Shown: positions 50,459 through 59,550 of the stretch, in pieces
Layout of the letters: every line of letters starts with the position of its first letter
How positions within the stretch are numbered: the first letter of the stretch is position 1
Source of the DNA: Pseudoxanthomonas sp.
GTDB lineage: Bacteria; Pseudomonadota; Gammaproteobacteria; Xanthomonadales; Xanthomonadaceae
Reading direction: 5' to 3'
Assembly (NCBI RefSeq): GCF_002863005.1
Contig: NZ_PKDG01000009.1
Coordinates: 62,001-126,000 of the forward strand
Length of the DNA stretch: 64,000 nucleotides
The notes under the pieces: generated by a model
Told to the model about the DNA's origin: nothing
Databases searched by the model: none
Seen by the model: the letters and a program-made list of their open reading frames with translations, nothing else
Position numbers and translations under genes: made by a program

Positions 50459-51418
50459 TCAACCGGCCGGTTCCGCCTTCTGCGGGCGTGCCAGGCTCAG
50501 CACGATGGTGACGCCCAGGATCGCCGCCACGGTGCCCAGCGCCCACGGCACCGGGATCTTGTAGAGATCGATCAGCAGCATCTTGATGCCGATGAAGCCC
50601 AGTACCACCGCTAGGCCGTAGGGCAGCAGGTGGAAGCGGTCGGCCATGCCGGCCAGCAGGAAGAACATCGCGCGTAGGCCCAGCACCGCGAACACGTTCG
50701 AGGTCAGCACGATGAACGGGTCCGAGGTGATCGCGAAGATTGCCGGGATGCTGTCCACCGCGAAGATCACGTCGGTCACGCCGATCAGCACCAGCACCAC
50801 GAACAGCGGGGTGAACCAGCGCACGCCGTTCTCGCGCACGCTCAGCCTGTCGCCGCGGTAGCCGTCGGTGAGCTTCAGGTGCTTGCGCATCCAGCGCAGC
50901 GCGGGGTTCTTCTCCAGGTCGGGTTCCTTGCCGGCGGCGAACCACATCTTGATGCCGGTCAGCAGCAGGAACGCGCCGAAGAGATAAAGCAGCCAGTGGA
51001 ACTTCGCCAGCAGCGCGGCGCCGGCAAAGATCAGGATGCTGCGCAGGACGATGGCGCCCAGGATGCCGATCACCAGCACGCGCTGGCGCTGTTCCTCAGG
51101 CACCGCGAAATAGGTCATCACCATCAGGAAGACGAAGATGTTGTCGACCGCCAGCGCCTTTTCGACCAGGTAGCCGGTCAGGAACTCCAGGCCCACGCGG
51201 TTGGCTTCCACCAGGCCCGCCGTCTCGTTGACGTACCACCACAGGCCGCCGTTGAAGGCCATCGCCAGCGCGATCCAGCCCAGGCTCCACCACATCGCTT
51301 CCTTGAACGTCACCTTGTGCGCGCCGCCGTGGCGCATCAGCACCAGGTCGACCAGCAAGGCGATCACCACCAGGCCGCCGAAGCCGGCCCATAACCAGGG
51401 GTTGCCAATCGTTTCCAT
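50459..51418 (-). CDS. alx: Alx/TerC-family manganese exporter-like membrane protein
   Basis: 319 residues and about eight membrane segments. TerC signature acidic residues are seen in KALAVDNIFVFLMVMTYF and FAVDSIPAIFAITSDPFIVLTSN, with LDLVLMRHGGAHKVTFKEA near the start. E. coli Alx exports Mn2+ under alkaline or Mn stress. A yybP-ykoY (Mn2+) riboswitch lies directly upstream on the same strand, which strongly supports a manganese role. The start METIGNPWLWAGFGG at 51418 fits the family; the frame open to 52780 is a shadow of rlmI. Confidence 0.93.
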   Translation of the reverse strand: METIGNPWLWAGFGGLVVIALLVDLVLMRHGGAHKVTFKEAMWWSLGWIALAMAFNGGLWWYVNETAGLVEANRVGLEFLTGYLVEKALAVDNIFVFLMVMTYFAVPEEQRQRVLVIGILGAIVLRSILIFAGAALLAKFHWLLYLFGAFLLLTGIKMWFAAGKEPDLEKNPALRWMRKHLKLTDGYRGDRLSVRENGVRWFTPLFVVLVLIGVTDVIFAVDSIPAIFAITSDPFIVLTSNVFAVLGLRAMFFLLAGMADRFHLLPYGLAVVLGFIGIKMLLIDLYKIPVPWALGTVAAILGVTIVLSLARPQKAEPAG

Positions 51419-51485
51419 CGAGATTCCCGAAAAAAGTGGAGGACGGCCGCAGGCGCGGACATCTCGGAACCGGGAAACGGGGATC

Positions 51486-51604
51486 CGGGGTATGCCTTCG
51501 CCATCGCGGCGAAGGTCTCGCTCACAGCCCGGTGGGCTGCCGTGGGACCGGAGCATCGCTGCTCGAAATGACGGCCGGCACGTTTGGGAGCTACTCCCCT
51601 TCTG
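51486..51604 (-). ncRNA. yybP-ykoY manganese riboswitch upstream of alx
   Basis: Read on the minus strand: AAGGGGAGTAGC (51602-51591), a CCGGC/GTCATTTCGAGC arm, then GTGAGCGAGACCTTCGCC (about 51532-51515) with a closing GGCGAAGGCATACCCC hairpin. These blocks match the yybP-ykoY aptamer and the E. coli alx leader. Mn2+ binding is expected to turn alx expression on. The expression platform (51419-51485) contains a CCCCGTTTCCCGGTTCC stretch before the ribosome site. Confidence 0.87.
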
Positions 51605-51661
51605 TGGCGAATTGTCCGGACGGTGGCCGGCCGGGTCAACCGGGCGGGTAAAATGCCGTTC

Positions 51662-52831
51662 ATGAATACGCCCAACCCGACCGTACGCCTGAAGAACGCC
51701 TGGCGTTCCAGCCACCCGTGGATCTTCCAGAAGCTGGTCGAGAAGCCCGCCGCCAAGCCCAAGTCCGGCACCCTCGTCGAGGTGGTCGGGGTGGACGGCG
51801 AATGGATCGGCCGCGGCTTCTACAACGGCCACTCGCGCATCGCCGTGCGCATCCTGGAGACGCATCCGGACATCCCGGTGGATGCCGGCTGGTTCTCGCG
51901 CAAGATCGCCGACGCGGTCTCGCTGCGTCGTGACGTGCTGAAGCTGGACGCCATCAGCGACGCCTGGCGCGTCGTGCACAGCGAAGGCGACGGCCTGTCG
52001 GGCCTGGTCGTGGACCGCTACGGCGACCTGATCGTGGTGGAGTTCTTCGCGGCCGGCATGTTCCGGCATCGCGAATGGATCTACGAGGCGCTGCGCGAGC
52101 AGTTTCCGGGCTGCCGCTTCCACAGCTTCGCCGACGAGCACGTGCAGAAGCAGGAAAGCTTCGACTTCCACGGCAACACGACCACCGAAGCGGCCGTCAT
52201 CACCGAGTACGGGGTGAAGTTCCGCGCCGATCCGGCGGGCGCGCACAAGACCGGCTTCTTCGCCGACCAGCGCGAGAACCGCGAGTGGCTGAGCCAGCAG
52301 GTGGACGGCAAGACCGTGCTGGACCTGTGCTGCAACACCGGCGGCTTCGCCGTGTACGCCGCGGCACGCGGTGCGACCGAGGTCGTCGGCGTGGACATCG
52401 ACCAGGACGTCATCCAGATCGCCAAGGGCAACGCGAAGCTCAACAACGTGCGGCCCAAGTTCGTGCAGGCCGACATCTTCCCGTACCTGCGCGATGCGGC
52501 GAACCGCGGCGAGCAGTACGACGTGGTGATCCTGGACCCGGCCAAGATGACGCGAGACCGCGAGCAGGTGATCGCCGCGCTGAAGAAGTACCTCGACATG
52601 AACAAGCTCGCGCTGGGCGTGGTGAAGCCCGGTGGCCTGTTCGCCACGTTCTCGTGCACCGGGCTGGTCAGCGAGGAGCAGTTCCTCGACATGCTGCGCC
52701 GCGCCGCGTATTTCTCCGGCCGCACGATCCAGATCCTCAAGGTCGCCGGCGCCGGCCCCGACCATCCCTTCATGGCGCACGTGCAGGAATCGCGCTACCT
52801 GAAGGCGGTGTTCTGCCGCGTGGTGGATTGA
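51662..52831 (+). CDS. rlmI: 23S rRNA (cytosine-C5) methyltransferase RlmI
   Basis: 389 residues. An N-terminal PUA domain (VRLKNAWRSSHPWIFQKLVE, GTLVEVVGVDGEWIGRGFYN) and a class I methyltransferase domain with motif I VLDLCCNTGGFAVYAA, DIDQDVIQIA and LDPAKMTRDRE. FSCTGLVSEEQF is characteristic of RlmI. It methylates C1962 of 23S rRNA in E. coli. An upstream ATG at 51653 is possible. Divergent from alx; the 240 bp between hold the Mn riboswitch. The DUF1080 lipoprotein gene starts 2 bp after its stop. Confidence 0.93.
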   Translation: MNTPNPTVRLKNAWRSSHPWIFQKLVEKPAAKPKSGTLVEVVGVDGEWIGRGFYNGHSRIAVRILETHPDIPVDAGWFSRKIADAVSLRRDVLKLDAISDAWRVVHSEGDGLSGLVVDRYGDLIVVEFFAAGMFRHREWIYEALREQFPGCRFHSFADEHVQKQESFDFHGNTTTEAAVITEYGVKFRADPAGAHKTGFFADQRENREWLSQQVDGKTVLDLCCNTGGFAVYAAARGATEVVGVDIDQDVIQIAKGNAKLNNVRPKFVQADIFPYLRDAANRGEQYDVVILDPAKMTRDREQVIAALKKYLDMNKLALGVVKPGGLFATFSCTGLVSEEQFLDMLRRAAYFSGRTIQILKVAGAGPDHPFMAHVQESRYLKAVFCRVVD

Positions 52832-52833
52832 GC

Positions 52834-53502
52834 ATGCGCGGCCAGCGGGTCGTTCCGGTCCTGCTGGCTACGCTGATGGCGGGTTGCGCATCGACGCCCG
52901 AGGCGCCCTGGCATTCTCTGGCAGAGGCGGGCCAGTGGCGCAGCGTCGGCGCTTCTGCGCTGGACGCGAGCTGGCAGGTCCGCGATGGCGAACTCGTGCT
53001 GACCGCTGCCGGTGGCGGCGACATCATCAGCGTCGATACCTACGGTGACTTCGAGCTGGAATGGGAATGGCGCGTGCAGCTGGGTGGCAATAGCGGCCTG
53101 TTCTATCGCGCCGTTGACGCGTCGCCGATCTGGGCGCGGGCAGTGGAGTACCAACTGCTCGATGATCGGGCGGCCGAGGATCGCATCGTGCCGAGCCACC
53201 GTGCCGCGGCGGTCTACGACCTTGTCGCCCCTGCGCGCGATGTGCTGCGTCCCCTCGGGGAGTACAACCACGCGCGCATCGTCGCCTGCGGTCCGCGCGT
53301 GACGCATTGGCTCAACGGTGTGCGTGTCGCGACCTACGACTTGGACAGCGATGACTGGAAACGTCGCGTCGCTGCCAGCAAGTTCGCCGACCAGGCAGAG
53401 TTCGCCAGAGCGCGTCGCGGCCACCTCGGGCTGCAGGACCATGGCAATGCCGTGTACCTGCGCAACATGCGTATCCGCGCCTTGGGCCGGAGCTGCTCAT
53501 AG
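52834..53502 (+). CDS. DUF1080 lipoprotein (3-keto-disaccharide hydrolase-like)
   Basis: 222 residues. A lipoprotein signal with the lipobox LMAGC (near residue 18). The DUF1080 concanavalin-like core is visible: WQVRDGELVLTAAGGGDIISVDTYGDFELEWEWRV, GGNSGLFYRA, YNHARIVACGPRVTHWLNGV, and GHLGLQDHGNAVYLRNMRI. The family binds or hydrolyses 3-keto-glycosides. It starts 2 bp after rlmI and is probably read from the same mRNA. An A-type repeat follows. Confidence 0.9.
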   Translation: MRGQRVVPVLLATLMAGCASTPEAPWHSLAEAGQWRSVGASALDASWQVRDGELVLTAAGGGDIISVDTYGDFELEWEWRVQLGGNSGLFYRAVDASPIWARAVEYQLLDDRAAEDRIVPSHRAAAVYDLVAPARDVLRPLGEYNHARIVACGPRVTHWLNGVRVATYDLDSDDWKRRVAASKFADQAEFARARRGHLGLQDHGNAVYLRNMRIRALGRSCS

Positions 53503-53509
53503 GCTTTGT

Positions 53510-53578
53510 TGTGGGAGCGACGTGAGCCGCGATGACCCTGTGCAGCGATCTGCCATCGCGACTTACGTCGCTCCCACA
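53510..53578. repeat. A-family paired inverted repeat, unequal arms
   Basis: TGTGGGAGCGACGTGAGCCG/CGATG left arm and CATCGCGACTTACGTCGCTC/CCACA right arm. Unlike other copies, the two arms differ in the centre (GACGTGAGCC against GACTTACGTC). Confidence 0.85.
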
Positions 53579-53595
53579 GACAAGACCTACACAAA

Positions 53596-53615
53596 AGGCG
53601 GGCCGAAGCCCGCCT
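53596..53615 (-). terminator. intrinsic terminator after fabV
   Basis: AGGCGGGC-CGAA-GCCCGCCT stem; on the minus strand it is followed by TTTTG. It lies 23 bp after the fabV stop codon. Confidence 0.8.
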
Positions 53616-53637
53616 CGTCATGCGCCACACTGAGCGA

Positions 53638-54855
53638 TCAGTTTTCCGGCGACAGTTCGATGCAATCGAACTTCACGTCCGGATCCACGTCTGCGTCGTA
53701 ATCCACGTCGCTGCGCTCGAAGCCGAACAGCTTCAGGAACTCGTGCTTGTAGTTGGCGTAGTCGGTCAGCTGTAACAGGTTCTCGCTGGTGACCTGCGGC
53801 CACAGGGCCTTTGCTTTCGCCTGTACTTCCGGCTTGAGCTCCCAGTCGTCCAGGCGCAGGCGGTTCTCGTCATCGGTCTCGGCGGGTGCACCGTCGGCTC
53901 GGTACATGCGGTCGCGATACAGGCGGTCGAGCTGCTCGATGGTGCCTTCGTGCAGGCCCAGTTCCTTCATCACCTTGAAGACGATGCTGATGTACAGCGG
54001 CATCACCGGGATCGCCGAACTGGCCTGCGTCACCACCGACTTCAACACGGCGACGTTCGCCGTGCCGCCGGTCTGCTTCAGGCGTGCATCGAGGCGTTGC
54101 GCGGTCTGGTCGAGGTCGACCTTGGCGCGTCCCAGCGCACCGTGCCAGTAGATCGGCCAGGTGATGTCGGTGCCGATGTAGCTGAAGGCCACCGTGCGCG
54201 CGCCGTCGGCCAGCGCGCCGGCCTTCTCCAGCGCATCGATCCACAGTTCCCAGTCCTGCCCGCCCATCACGGTGACGGTATCTTCGATCTCCTGCTCGGT
54301 GGCCGGCTCGATCGTCGCCTGGGTGATCTGGTCCTTGTTGGTGTCGATGGCCGTGGACGTGTAAGGCGCGCCGATCGGCTTCAGCGCCGAACGCTTCACT
54401 TCGCCCGTGGCAGGCAGCTTGCGCACCGGCGAGGCGAGCGAATAGACCACCAGGTCCACCTGGCCGCCCATCTCCGTCTTGATCAGCTCGATGACCTTGG
54501 CGCGCGCTTCGTCGGAGAACGCATCGCCGTTGATCGAGCGGCTGTACAGGCCGGCGTCCTTCGCCGCCTTGTCGAACGCGGCGGAGTTGTACCAGCCCGC
54601 GGTGCCCGCCTTCTTCTCGCTGCCGGGCTTCTCGAAGAACACACCCAATGTGTCCGCGCCGAAGCCGAATGCCGCGCTGATGCGCGCCGCCAGGCCGTAG
54701 CCGCTGGACGCACCGATCACCAGCACCTTCTTCGGCCCATCGTTGCGCACGCCCTGCGCGCGCGTGGCGGCGATCTGGTCGCGCACGTTGAGCGCGCAGC
54801 CGAGCGGATGGGTGGTGGTGCAGATGAAGCCGCGGACTTTGGGATGGATGATCAA
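53638..54855 (-). CDS. fabV: FabV-type enoyl-[acyl-carrier-protein] reductase (NADH)
   Basis: 405 residues from the TTG at 54855, chosen because TTG-ATC-ATC-CAT-CCC-AAA matches the family start [17 protein letters not shown]; an ATG 12 codons upstream (54891, [13 protein letters not shown]) is the alternative, and neither has a good ribosome site. FabV reduces trans-2-enoyl-ACP in fatty acid synthesis and is resistant to triclosan. Motifs: [12 protein letters not shown] (NADH binding) and the active-site Y-x8-K in [10 protein letters not shown]. It ends SPEN with a terminator after the stop. Upstream in transcription order is the APC permease. Confidence 0.93.
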   Translation of the reverse strand: MIIHPKVRGFICTTTHPLGCALNVRDQIAATRAQGVRNDGPKKVLVIGASSGYGLAARISAAFGFGADTLGVFFEKPGSEKKAGTAGWYNSAAFDKAAKDAGLYSRSINGDAFSDEARAKVIELIKTEMGGQVDLVVYSLASPVRKLPATGEVKRSALKPIGAPYTSTAIDTNKDQITQATIEPATEQEIEDTVTVMGGQDWELWIDALEKAGALADGARTVAFSYIGTDITWPIYWHGALGRAKVDLDQTAQRLDARLKQTGGTANVAVLKSVVTQASSAIPVMPLYISIVFKVMKELGLHEGTIEQLDRLYRDRMYRADGAPAETDDENRLRLDDWELKPEVQAKAKALWPQVTSENLLQLTDYANYKHEFLKLFGFERSDVDYDADVDPDVKFDCIELSPEN

Positions 54856-54989
54856 CGTGGTAACCCGGGGGATGGTGTGCCTGCGCGGCATCTTAGTGCC
54901 GCGGGCGTCGGGAATGAAGCGTCGGCACTGCAGACGCATGCGTATGGACGCGCTGTGCGCACGACCCGGATCGTCTTGGGATGCTGCGT

Positions 54990-55013
54990 TCGTGCGCATG
55001 GCGCACGCTACGT
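54990..55013. repeat. C-family repeat, single arm
   Basis: TTCGTGCGCATGGCGCACGCTACG, the right arm of the element at 49356, touching the 3' end of the APC permease gene. Confidence 0.75.
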
Positions 55014-56449
55014 CATGCGTCGCCGCCCTTCGCGAGCATGCTGTTGCGGCGGCTGTAGGCGAGATAGACGACGATGCCAACCACGTTCCAGATGAGGAAC
55101 CACAGTTGCGTGCGGTGCGGCAGGCTCCAGAACAGGTACAGGCAGCCTAATATGGCGACCGGACCGACCACCCAGGCCAACGGCGTGCGGAACACCCGCG
55201 GCCGGTTAGGTTCGCGCTTGCGCAGTACGAGCAGGCAGACACCCACCGCGACGAATGCGGCCAGCGTACCGGCGTTGGCAAGCGCGGCGATTTCATCCAG
55301 CCGCGCGACGCCGGCCAGCGCCGCGACCAGCACGGCGGTGAACACCGTGATCGCCACCGGCGTGCCGGTGCGCGGATTGACCTTCGACAGGCTGCGCGGC
55401 AGCAGGCCGTCGCGCGACATGACAAAGAAGATGCGGCTCTGCCCATAGAAGAACGCCAGCAGCACGGTCGGCAGCGCGACGATGGCCACGATGCCGATCA
55501 CCAGCGCAGCGGTGCCGTGGCCGAGCTCGCGCATGATCAGCGCCAGCGGCTCGGCGCTCTGGCCGAACACGGTGTAGCTGAGCGCGCCCACGGCCGCCAC
55601 CGCGACCACCAGGTAGATCAGCGTGCAGCCGACCATCGAGCCGATGATGCCGATGGACAGGTCGCGGCCGGGATTCTTGGTCTCTTCGGCCGCGGTGGAA
55701 ATCGCATCGAAGCCGTAGAACGCGAAGAAGATGATCGCCGCCGCCGCCATCACGCCCCGTTCGACACCGTCGGTTCCGATCGACTTCGGGAAGCCATAAG
55801 GCATGAATGGCTGCAGGTTGTCCGGATTGAACGCCGGCAGCGCGACCGCGATGAACACCGCCAGGGCGATCAGCTTGAACACCACCAGGATCGCGTTGAG
55901 CGTCGCGCTCTCGCGCGTGCCGGCGATCAGCAGGCCGGCGACGGCGAAGGTGATGACGATGGCGGGCAGGTTGATCACGCCGCCGGCGTGCGGACCGGCC
56001 GCCAGCGCCGCGGGCAGGGTGACGTTCCAGCCGAAGTTCTGCTGCACCCATTCGAGGAAGCCGACGAAGTAGCCGGACCACCCCACGGCCACCGTGCTGA
56101 CGACCAGCGAATACTCCAGGATCAGGCTCCATCCCACGATCCAGGCGATGGATTCGCCCAGCACGCCATAGCTGTACGTGTAGGCGCTGCCGGCGGCCGG
56201 CATCATCGTCGACAGCTCGGCATACGCCAGCGCCGCACAGGCGCAGACCACGCCGGCGACGACGAAGGAAATCAGCACCGCCGGGCCGGCCTTTTCCGCA
56301 CCGACGCCGATCAGCGTGTAGATGCCCGTGCCGACGATGGCACCGATGCCCAGCGCGACCAGATGCGGCCAGCTGAGCGTGGGGACCAGCCGCCGGCCTT
56401 CTTCGTGCTCGGTGATCCGGTCGATGGATTTGCGCCGTAGCCAGGTCAT
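55013..56449 (-). CDS. APC-family amino acid permease (cationic amino acid type)
   Basis: 478 residues and about twelve membrane segments. The start [27 protein letters not shown] and the [30 protein letters not shown] motif match the YhdG/cationic amino acid transporter subgroup. The conserved [22 protein letters not shown] follows. It probably transports amino acids by exchange or proton symport. The last codons overlap a C-family repeat. It is divergent from rmuC; 194 bp hold both promoters. Confidence 0.9.
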   Translation of the reverse strand: MTWLRRKSIDRITEHEEGRRLVPTLSWPHLVALGIGAIVGTGIYTLIGVGAEKAGPAVLISFVVAGVVCACAALAYAELSTMMPAAGSAYTYSYGVLGESIAWIVGWSLILEYSLVVSTVAVGWSGYFVGFLEWVQQNFGWNVTLPAALAAGPHAGGVINLPAIVITFAVAGLLIAGTRESATLNAILVVFKLIALAVFIAVALPAFNPDNLQPFMPYGFPKSIGTDGVERGVMAAAAIIFFAFYGFDAISTAAEETKNPGRDLSIGIIGSMVGCTLIYLVVAVAAVGALSYTVFGQSAEPLALIMRELGHGTAALVIGIVAIVALPTVLLAFFYGQSRIFFVMSRDGLLPRSLSKVNPRTGTPVAITVFTAVLVAALAGVARLDEIAALANAGTLAAFVAVGVCLLVLRKREPNRPRVFRTPLAWVVGPVAILGCLYLFWSLPHRTQLWFLIWNVVGIVVYLAYSRRNSMLAKGGDA

Positions 56450-56643
56450 GGAGGATCCTCGGAGTGCGTCAACGGAACAGCGCGCGGGCGAAGCGCCAGC
56501 GCAGGCGGGATGCGGGGGTGATCGGGCACCAAGCCTCGACCGACCGCAGCCTAAGCGGCCCACCCCCGCGCTGGCAATCGGCGGCGCACCACGCGCACTC
56601 CCGCAGGCTCAGGGGCTGAGACGCCAGCGGCTACACTGTCCGC

Positions 56644-57993
56644 ATGGATTCCCAGACCCTTCTTTTCCTCCTCCTGGTCCTCGTCGCCATTGCCATCGTG
56701 CTGCTCGCGGTGCTGGTGCTGCGCCGTCCGGAGGCACGCATCGGCGACCTGCTCGAGCGCGCGTTGCGCGATGAACAACGCGAGGGCCGCAGCGAACTGC
56801 GCGAACAGCTCGAGGGCCTCTCGCGGGCGCAGGAGGTCCGCATCGACGGTTTCGCGCGCAGCCTGGCCGATCTCAGCACCCGTACCGACCAGCGCCTGGA
56901 CGTACTGCGCGATACGCTGAGTGAGGACGCGCGCAAGGGTCGCCTGGAGGCCTCCGAGTCGCAGCAGCGCTTCGCCGACACGCTCGGCCAGCGATTGAAC
57001 GAATTGACCCAGCGCAACGAACAACGCATCGGCGAGATGCGCACCACGCTGGAAGGCCGCCTGAAGGAACTGCAGGCCGACAATGCCCAGAAGCTGGAGC
57101 AGATGCGCGCGACGGTGGACGAGAAGCTGCAGGCGACGCTGACTCAGCGCCTGGACGCGTCGTTCTCGCTGGTGTCCGAACGGCTGGAAGCGGTGCAGCG
57201 TGGCCTGGGCGAAATGCAGCAGCTGGCGACCGGCGTCGGCGATCTCAAGCGCGTGCTGACCAACGTCAAGGACCGTGGCGGCTGGGGCGAAGTGCAGCTG
57301 GAGAACCTGCTGGAGCAGGTGCTGACGGCCGAGCAGTTCTCGCGCAGCGTCAAGGTCCGCCCCGACAGCAACGAAGCGGTGGATTTCGCCATCCGCCTGC
57401 CCGGTCGCCAGGCGGGCGACGTGCCGGTCTGGTTGCCGATCGACGCCAAGTTCCCGCGCGAAGACTACGAACGCCTGCTCGACGCGCAGGAACGCGGCGA
57501 CACCGAGGCGATGCGCCTCGCCGCCACGCAGCTGGAGCGTGCGATCAAGGTGCAGGCGAAATCGATCAACGAGAAGTACGTGGTGCCGCCGCATACCACC
57601 GACTTCGCGGTGCTGTTCCTGGCCACCGAAGGGCTCTACGCGGAAACCATCCGCCGTCCCGGCCTGGTGGATGCGCTGCAACGCGACCATCGCATCGTCG
57701 TCGCCGGACCCACCACCCTGGCGGCGCTGCTCAACAGCCTGCAGATGGGCTTCCGCACGCTGGCCATCGAAAAGCGTTCCAGCGAAGTACGCGTGCTGCT
57801 GGGCGCGGTGAAGACCGAGTTCGGAAAGTTCGCGACCGTGCTGGAAAAAGCCAACAGCCAGCTGGACACGGTGCAGAACAGCATCAAGCAGGCCGGCGTG
57901 CGCACCCGTGCGATCGAGCGGCAGCTGCGTGGTGTCGAAGCATTGCCGGGTGAGGAAAGCCAGAAGCTGCTGGGCGGCGACGAGGCGGAGTGA
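56644..57993 (+). CDS. rmuC: DNA recombination protein RmuC
   Basis: 449 residues. An N-terminal membrane anchor (5-25), a long charged coiled coil (about 35-200) and the C-terminal RmuC nuclease-fold domain with RGGWGEVQLENLLEQVL, LPIDAKFPREDYERLLDA and YVVPPHTTDFAVLFLATEGLY. RmuC limits inversions at short inverted repeats; the window has many such repeats. It is convergent with mlaA, with two B-type repeats and a strong terminator between. Confidence 0.93.
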   Translation: MDSQTLLFLLLVLVAIAIVLLAVLVLRRPEARIGDLLERALRDEQREGRSELREQLEGLSRAQEVRIDGFARSLADLSTRTDQRLDVLRDTLSEDARKGRLEASESQQRFADTLGQRLNELTQRNEQRIGEMRTTLEGRLKELQADNAQKLEQMRATVDEKLQATLTQRLDASFSLVSERLEAVQRGLGEMQQLATGVGDLKRVLTNVKDRGGWGEVQLENLLEQVLTAEQFSRSVKVRPDSNEAVDFAIRLPGRQAGDVPVWLPIDAKFPREDYERLLDAQERGDTEAMRLAATQLERAIKVQAKSINEKYVVPPHTTDFAVLFLATEGLYAETIRRPGLVDALQRDHRIVVAGPTTLAALLNSLQMGFRTLAIEKRSSEVRVLLGAVKTEFGKFATVLEKANSQLDTVQNSIKQAGVRTRAIERQLRGVEALPGEESQKLLGGDEAE

Positions 57994-58007
57994 GGCGTCG
58001 CGTGTTG

Positions 58008-58152
58008 TCCCTTCTCCCCGCCTGCGGGAGAAGGTGCCCAACGGGCGGATGAGGGGCGGGCGCGGTTTTCATCCATGCGCTGGATCTTTCCCGCTTCGTT
58101 TGCCCCTCACCCGCCTTCGGCATCCTCTCCCCGCTGCGCAGGGAGAGGGAAC
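58008..58152. repeat. B-family repeat pair
   Basis: CCCTTCTCCCCGCCTGCGGG / AGAAGGTGCCCAACGGGCGG (58009-58057), then the inverted partner GCCCCTCACCCGCCTTCGGC with ATCCTCTCCCCGCTGCGCAG (58102-58141). Confidence 0.8.
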
Positions 58153-58160
58153 GCCCAAAA

Positions 58161-58187
58161 GAAAACGGCGCCGCAGGCGCCGTTTTC
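58161..58187. terminator. bidirectional terminator between rmuC and mlaA
   Basis: GAAAACGGCGCC / GGCGCCGTTTTC with a GCA loop, a 12-bp perfect palindrome giving T-runs on both strands, between convergent genes. Confidence 0.9.
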
Positions 58188-58208
58188 ATTGATCGCTACC
58201 TGTCAGCC

Positions 58209-59219
58209 TCAACCGCCGCCGCTGATCTCCGGCATCGGCATCGCGTCGGCCGGCACGGTCGGGGTGTTCTCGTCCTGCAGGTACTCCGGCAGCTCGTCTT
58301 CGGTCGACTGCTTGGTGCTGCGATGGCTTTCGATCTGGTAATTGCGGCGCTGCAGCCACGAGTCGCGGACCAGCGCGTAGTCGTCCACCGCACCCTCGCG
58401 CAGGCTGTCCAGTGACAGCAGTTGCGCACGGGTATCCACCAGGTTCAGGCCCTGCAGGAAGATGCGCGTCTTGTCGTCCTCGATCTTGCTGACCGGACTG
58501 AGCGGCATGTCGCCGGCCAGGCCCAGCACGTCGCGTACGGTGCGCGGGCCGAAGAACGGCAGCTCCACGTAGCGCGAGCGCTTCCAGCCCCACGTGCCCA
58601 GCGTCTGCCCGAAATCCTCGCTGCGGCGCTTCATCTTCAGGTCGCTGGCAGGGTCGAAGATGCCGCCGATGCCGACCGTGGAGTTGAGCAGGAAGCGGCC
58701 GAAGGTCTGCGTGGCGTCACGCGGACGCCCCTGCAGCAACTGGTTCACCATCGTCAGCGGCTGGCGCAGGTTGTCGAAGAAGTTGCCGACGCCCAGGCGC
58801 ACGGGGCGCGGCACCGCCGCCACATAGACACGGGCCAGCGGCCGTGCGACGGCGCGGTCGACGACATTGTTGAAGGCGTGCACCTTGCGGTTGAACTTCT
58901 CCCACGGGTCGTAGGCAGTCGGCGACTGCGCCGGTGCGGGCAGCGTGGGATCGGCGACCGGATCGTAGGCGCCCTGGCCGTAGATGGCGGCGAAGTCGTC
59001 CTCACCTTCCGACGCGGTGGCGGTGTCGGCCGCCGGTGCGGGGGCATCGATACTGGCGGGATCGATCGGTGGCACGGGCGGCAACGGAGCCGACGCCGTG
59101 GCGGTACTGTCGACCACCACCGCATCGGCCGGCGCAGCCGTCGAAGAGGGGGGAGCCGACGCACAGGCGGTCGCCAGGGCGGCCAGCAGGACGACGGTGC
59201 TGAGGCGGAACAGATTCAT
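58209..59219 (-). CDS. mlaA: outer-membrane lipoprotein MlaA (VacJ)
   Basis: 336 residues. Lipobox LATAC (near residue 19), a 70-residue Pro/Ala-rich spacer, then the MlaA core YDPWEKFNRKVHAFNNVVDRAVARP, VGNFFDNLRQPLTMVNQLLQG, FGRFLLNSTVGIGGIFDPAS and DDYALVRDSWLQRRNYQI. With porins it removes mislocalised phospholipids from the outer leaflet of the outer membrane and passes them to MlaC. The spacer is longer than in E. coli and carries a C-terminal acidic extension ending SGGG. It is the last gene of the mla operon here, 28 bp after mlaB. Confidence 0.95.
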   Translation of the reverse strand: MNLFRLSTVVLLAALATACASAPPSSTAAPADAVVVDSTATASAPLPPVPPIDPASIDAPAPAADTATASEGEDDFAAIYGQGAYDPVADPTLPAPAQSPTAYDPWEKFNRKVHAFNNVVDRAVARPLARVYVAAVPRPVRLGVGNFFDNLRQPLTMVNQLLQGRPRDATQTFGRFLLNSTVGIGGIFDPASDLKMKRRSEDFGQTLGTWGWKRSRYVELPFFGPRTVRDVLGLAGDMPLSPVSKIEDDKTRIFLQGLNLVDTRAQLLSLDSLREGAVDDYALVRDSWLQRRNYQIESHRSTKQSTEDELPEYLQDENTPTVPADAMPMPEISGGG

Positions 59220-59247
59220 CCTGATTCCTGCAAACGGCGGGGTGGGG

Positions 59248-59550
59248 TTATGCCGGGAAATCCAGTTCCGGCGTCAGGCGATACGCGGCCTGGAGATCGG
59301 CCAGGCCAGCGGGCTGGCCTTCGAAACGCGGGGTGATACCACTGGCGTGCAGGCGCGCGGCCAGCGCCGACAACAGTGCCAGCCCGGCGCTGTCGACGGT
59401 AGTGACGTTGGTCAGGACGATGCGTTGCGCCCCGGCGCACTGCGCCGAGGCCTGTGGCCACAGCACGGCGGCCGCGGCGCGGTCCAGGGCGCCCGAGAAC
59501 ATCAGCGCGTCGCCGTCCCGCCGGACGCCGGCGTCAGTTGCCGCCGGCAC
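59248..59550 (-). CDS. mlaB: MlaB, STAS-domain subunit of the Mla transporter
   Basis: 100 residues with a STAS fold: RRDGDALMFSGALDRAAAA, QRIVLTNVTTVDSAGLALLSALAARLH (SAGL is the conserved nucleotide-loop-like motif). MlaB binds MlaF and is needed for assembly and ATPase activity. The start overlaps the end of mlaC by 17 bp, so translation is coupled. Ends EL DFPA. Gene order F-E-D-C-B-A is intact. Confidence 0.88.
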   Translation of the reverse strand: MPAATDAGVRRDGDALMFSGALDRAAAAVLWPQASAQCAGAQRIVLTNVTTVDSAGLALLSALAARLHASGITPRFEGQPAGLADLQAAYRLTPELDFPA

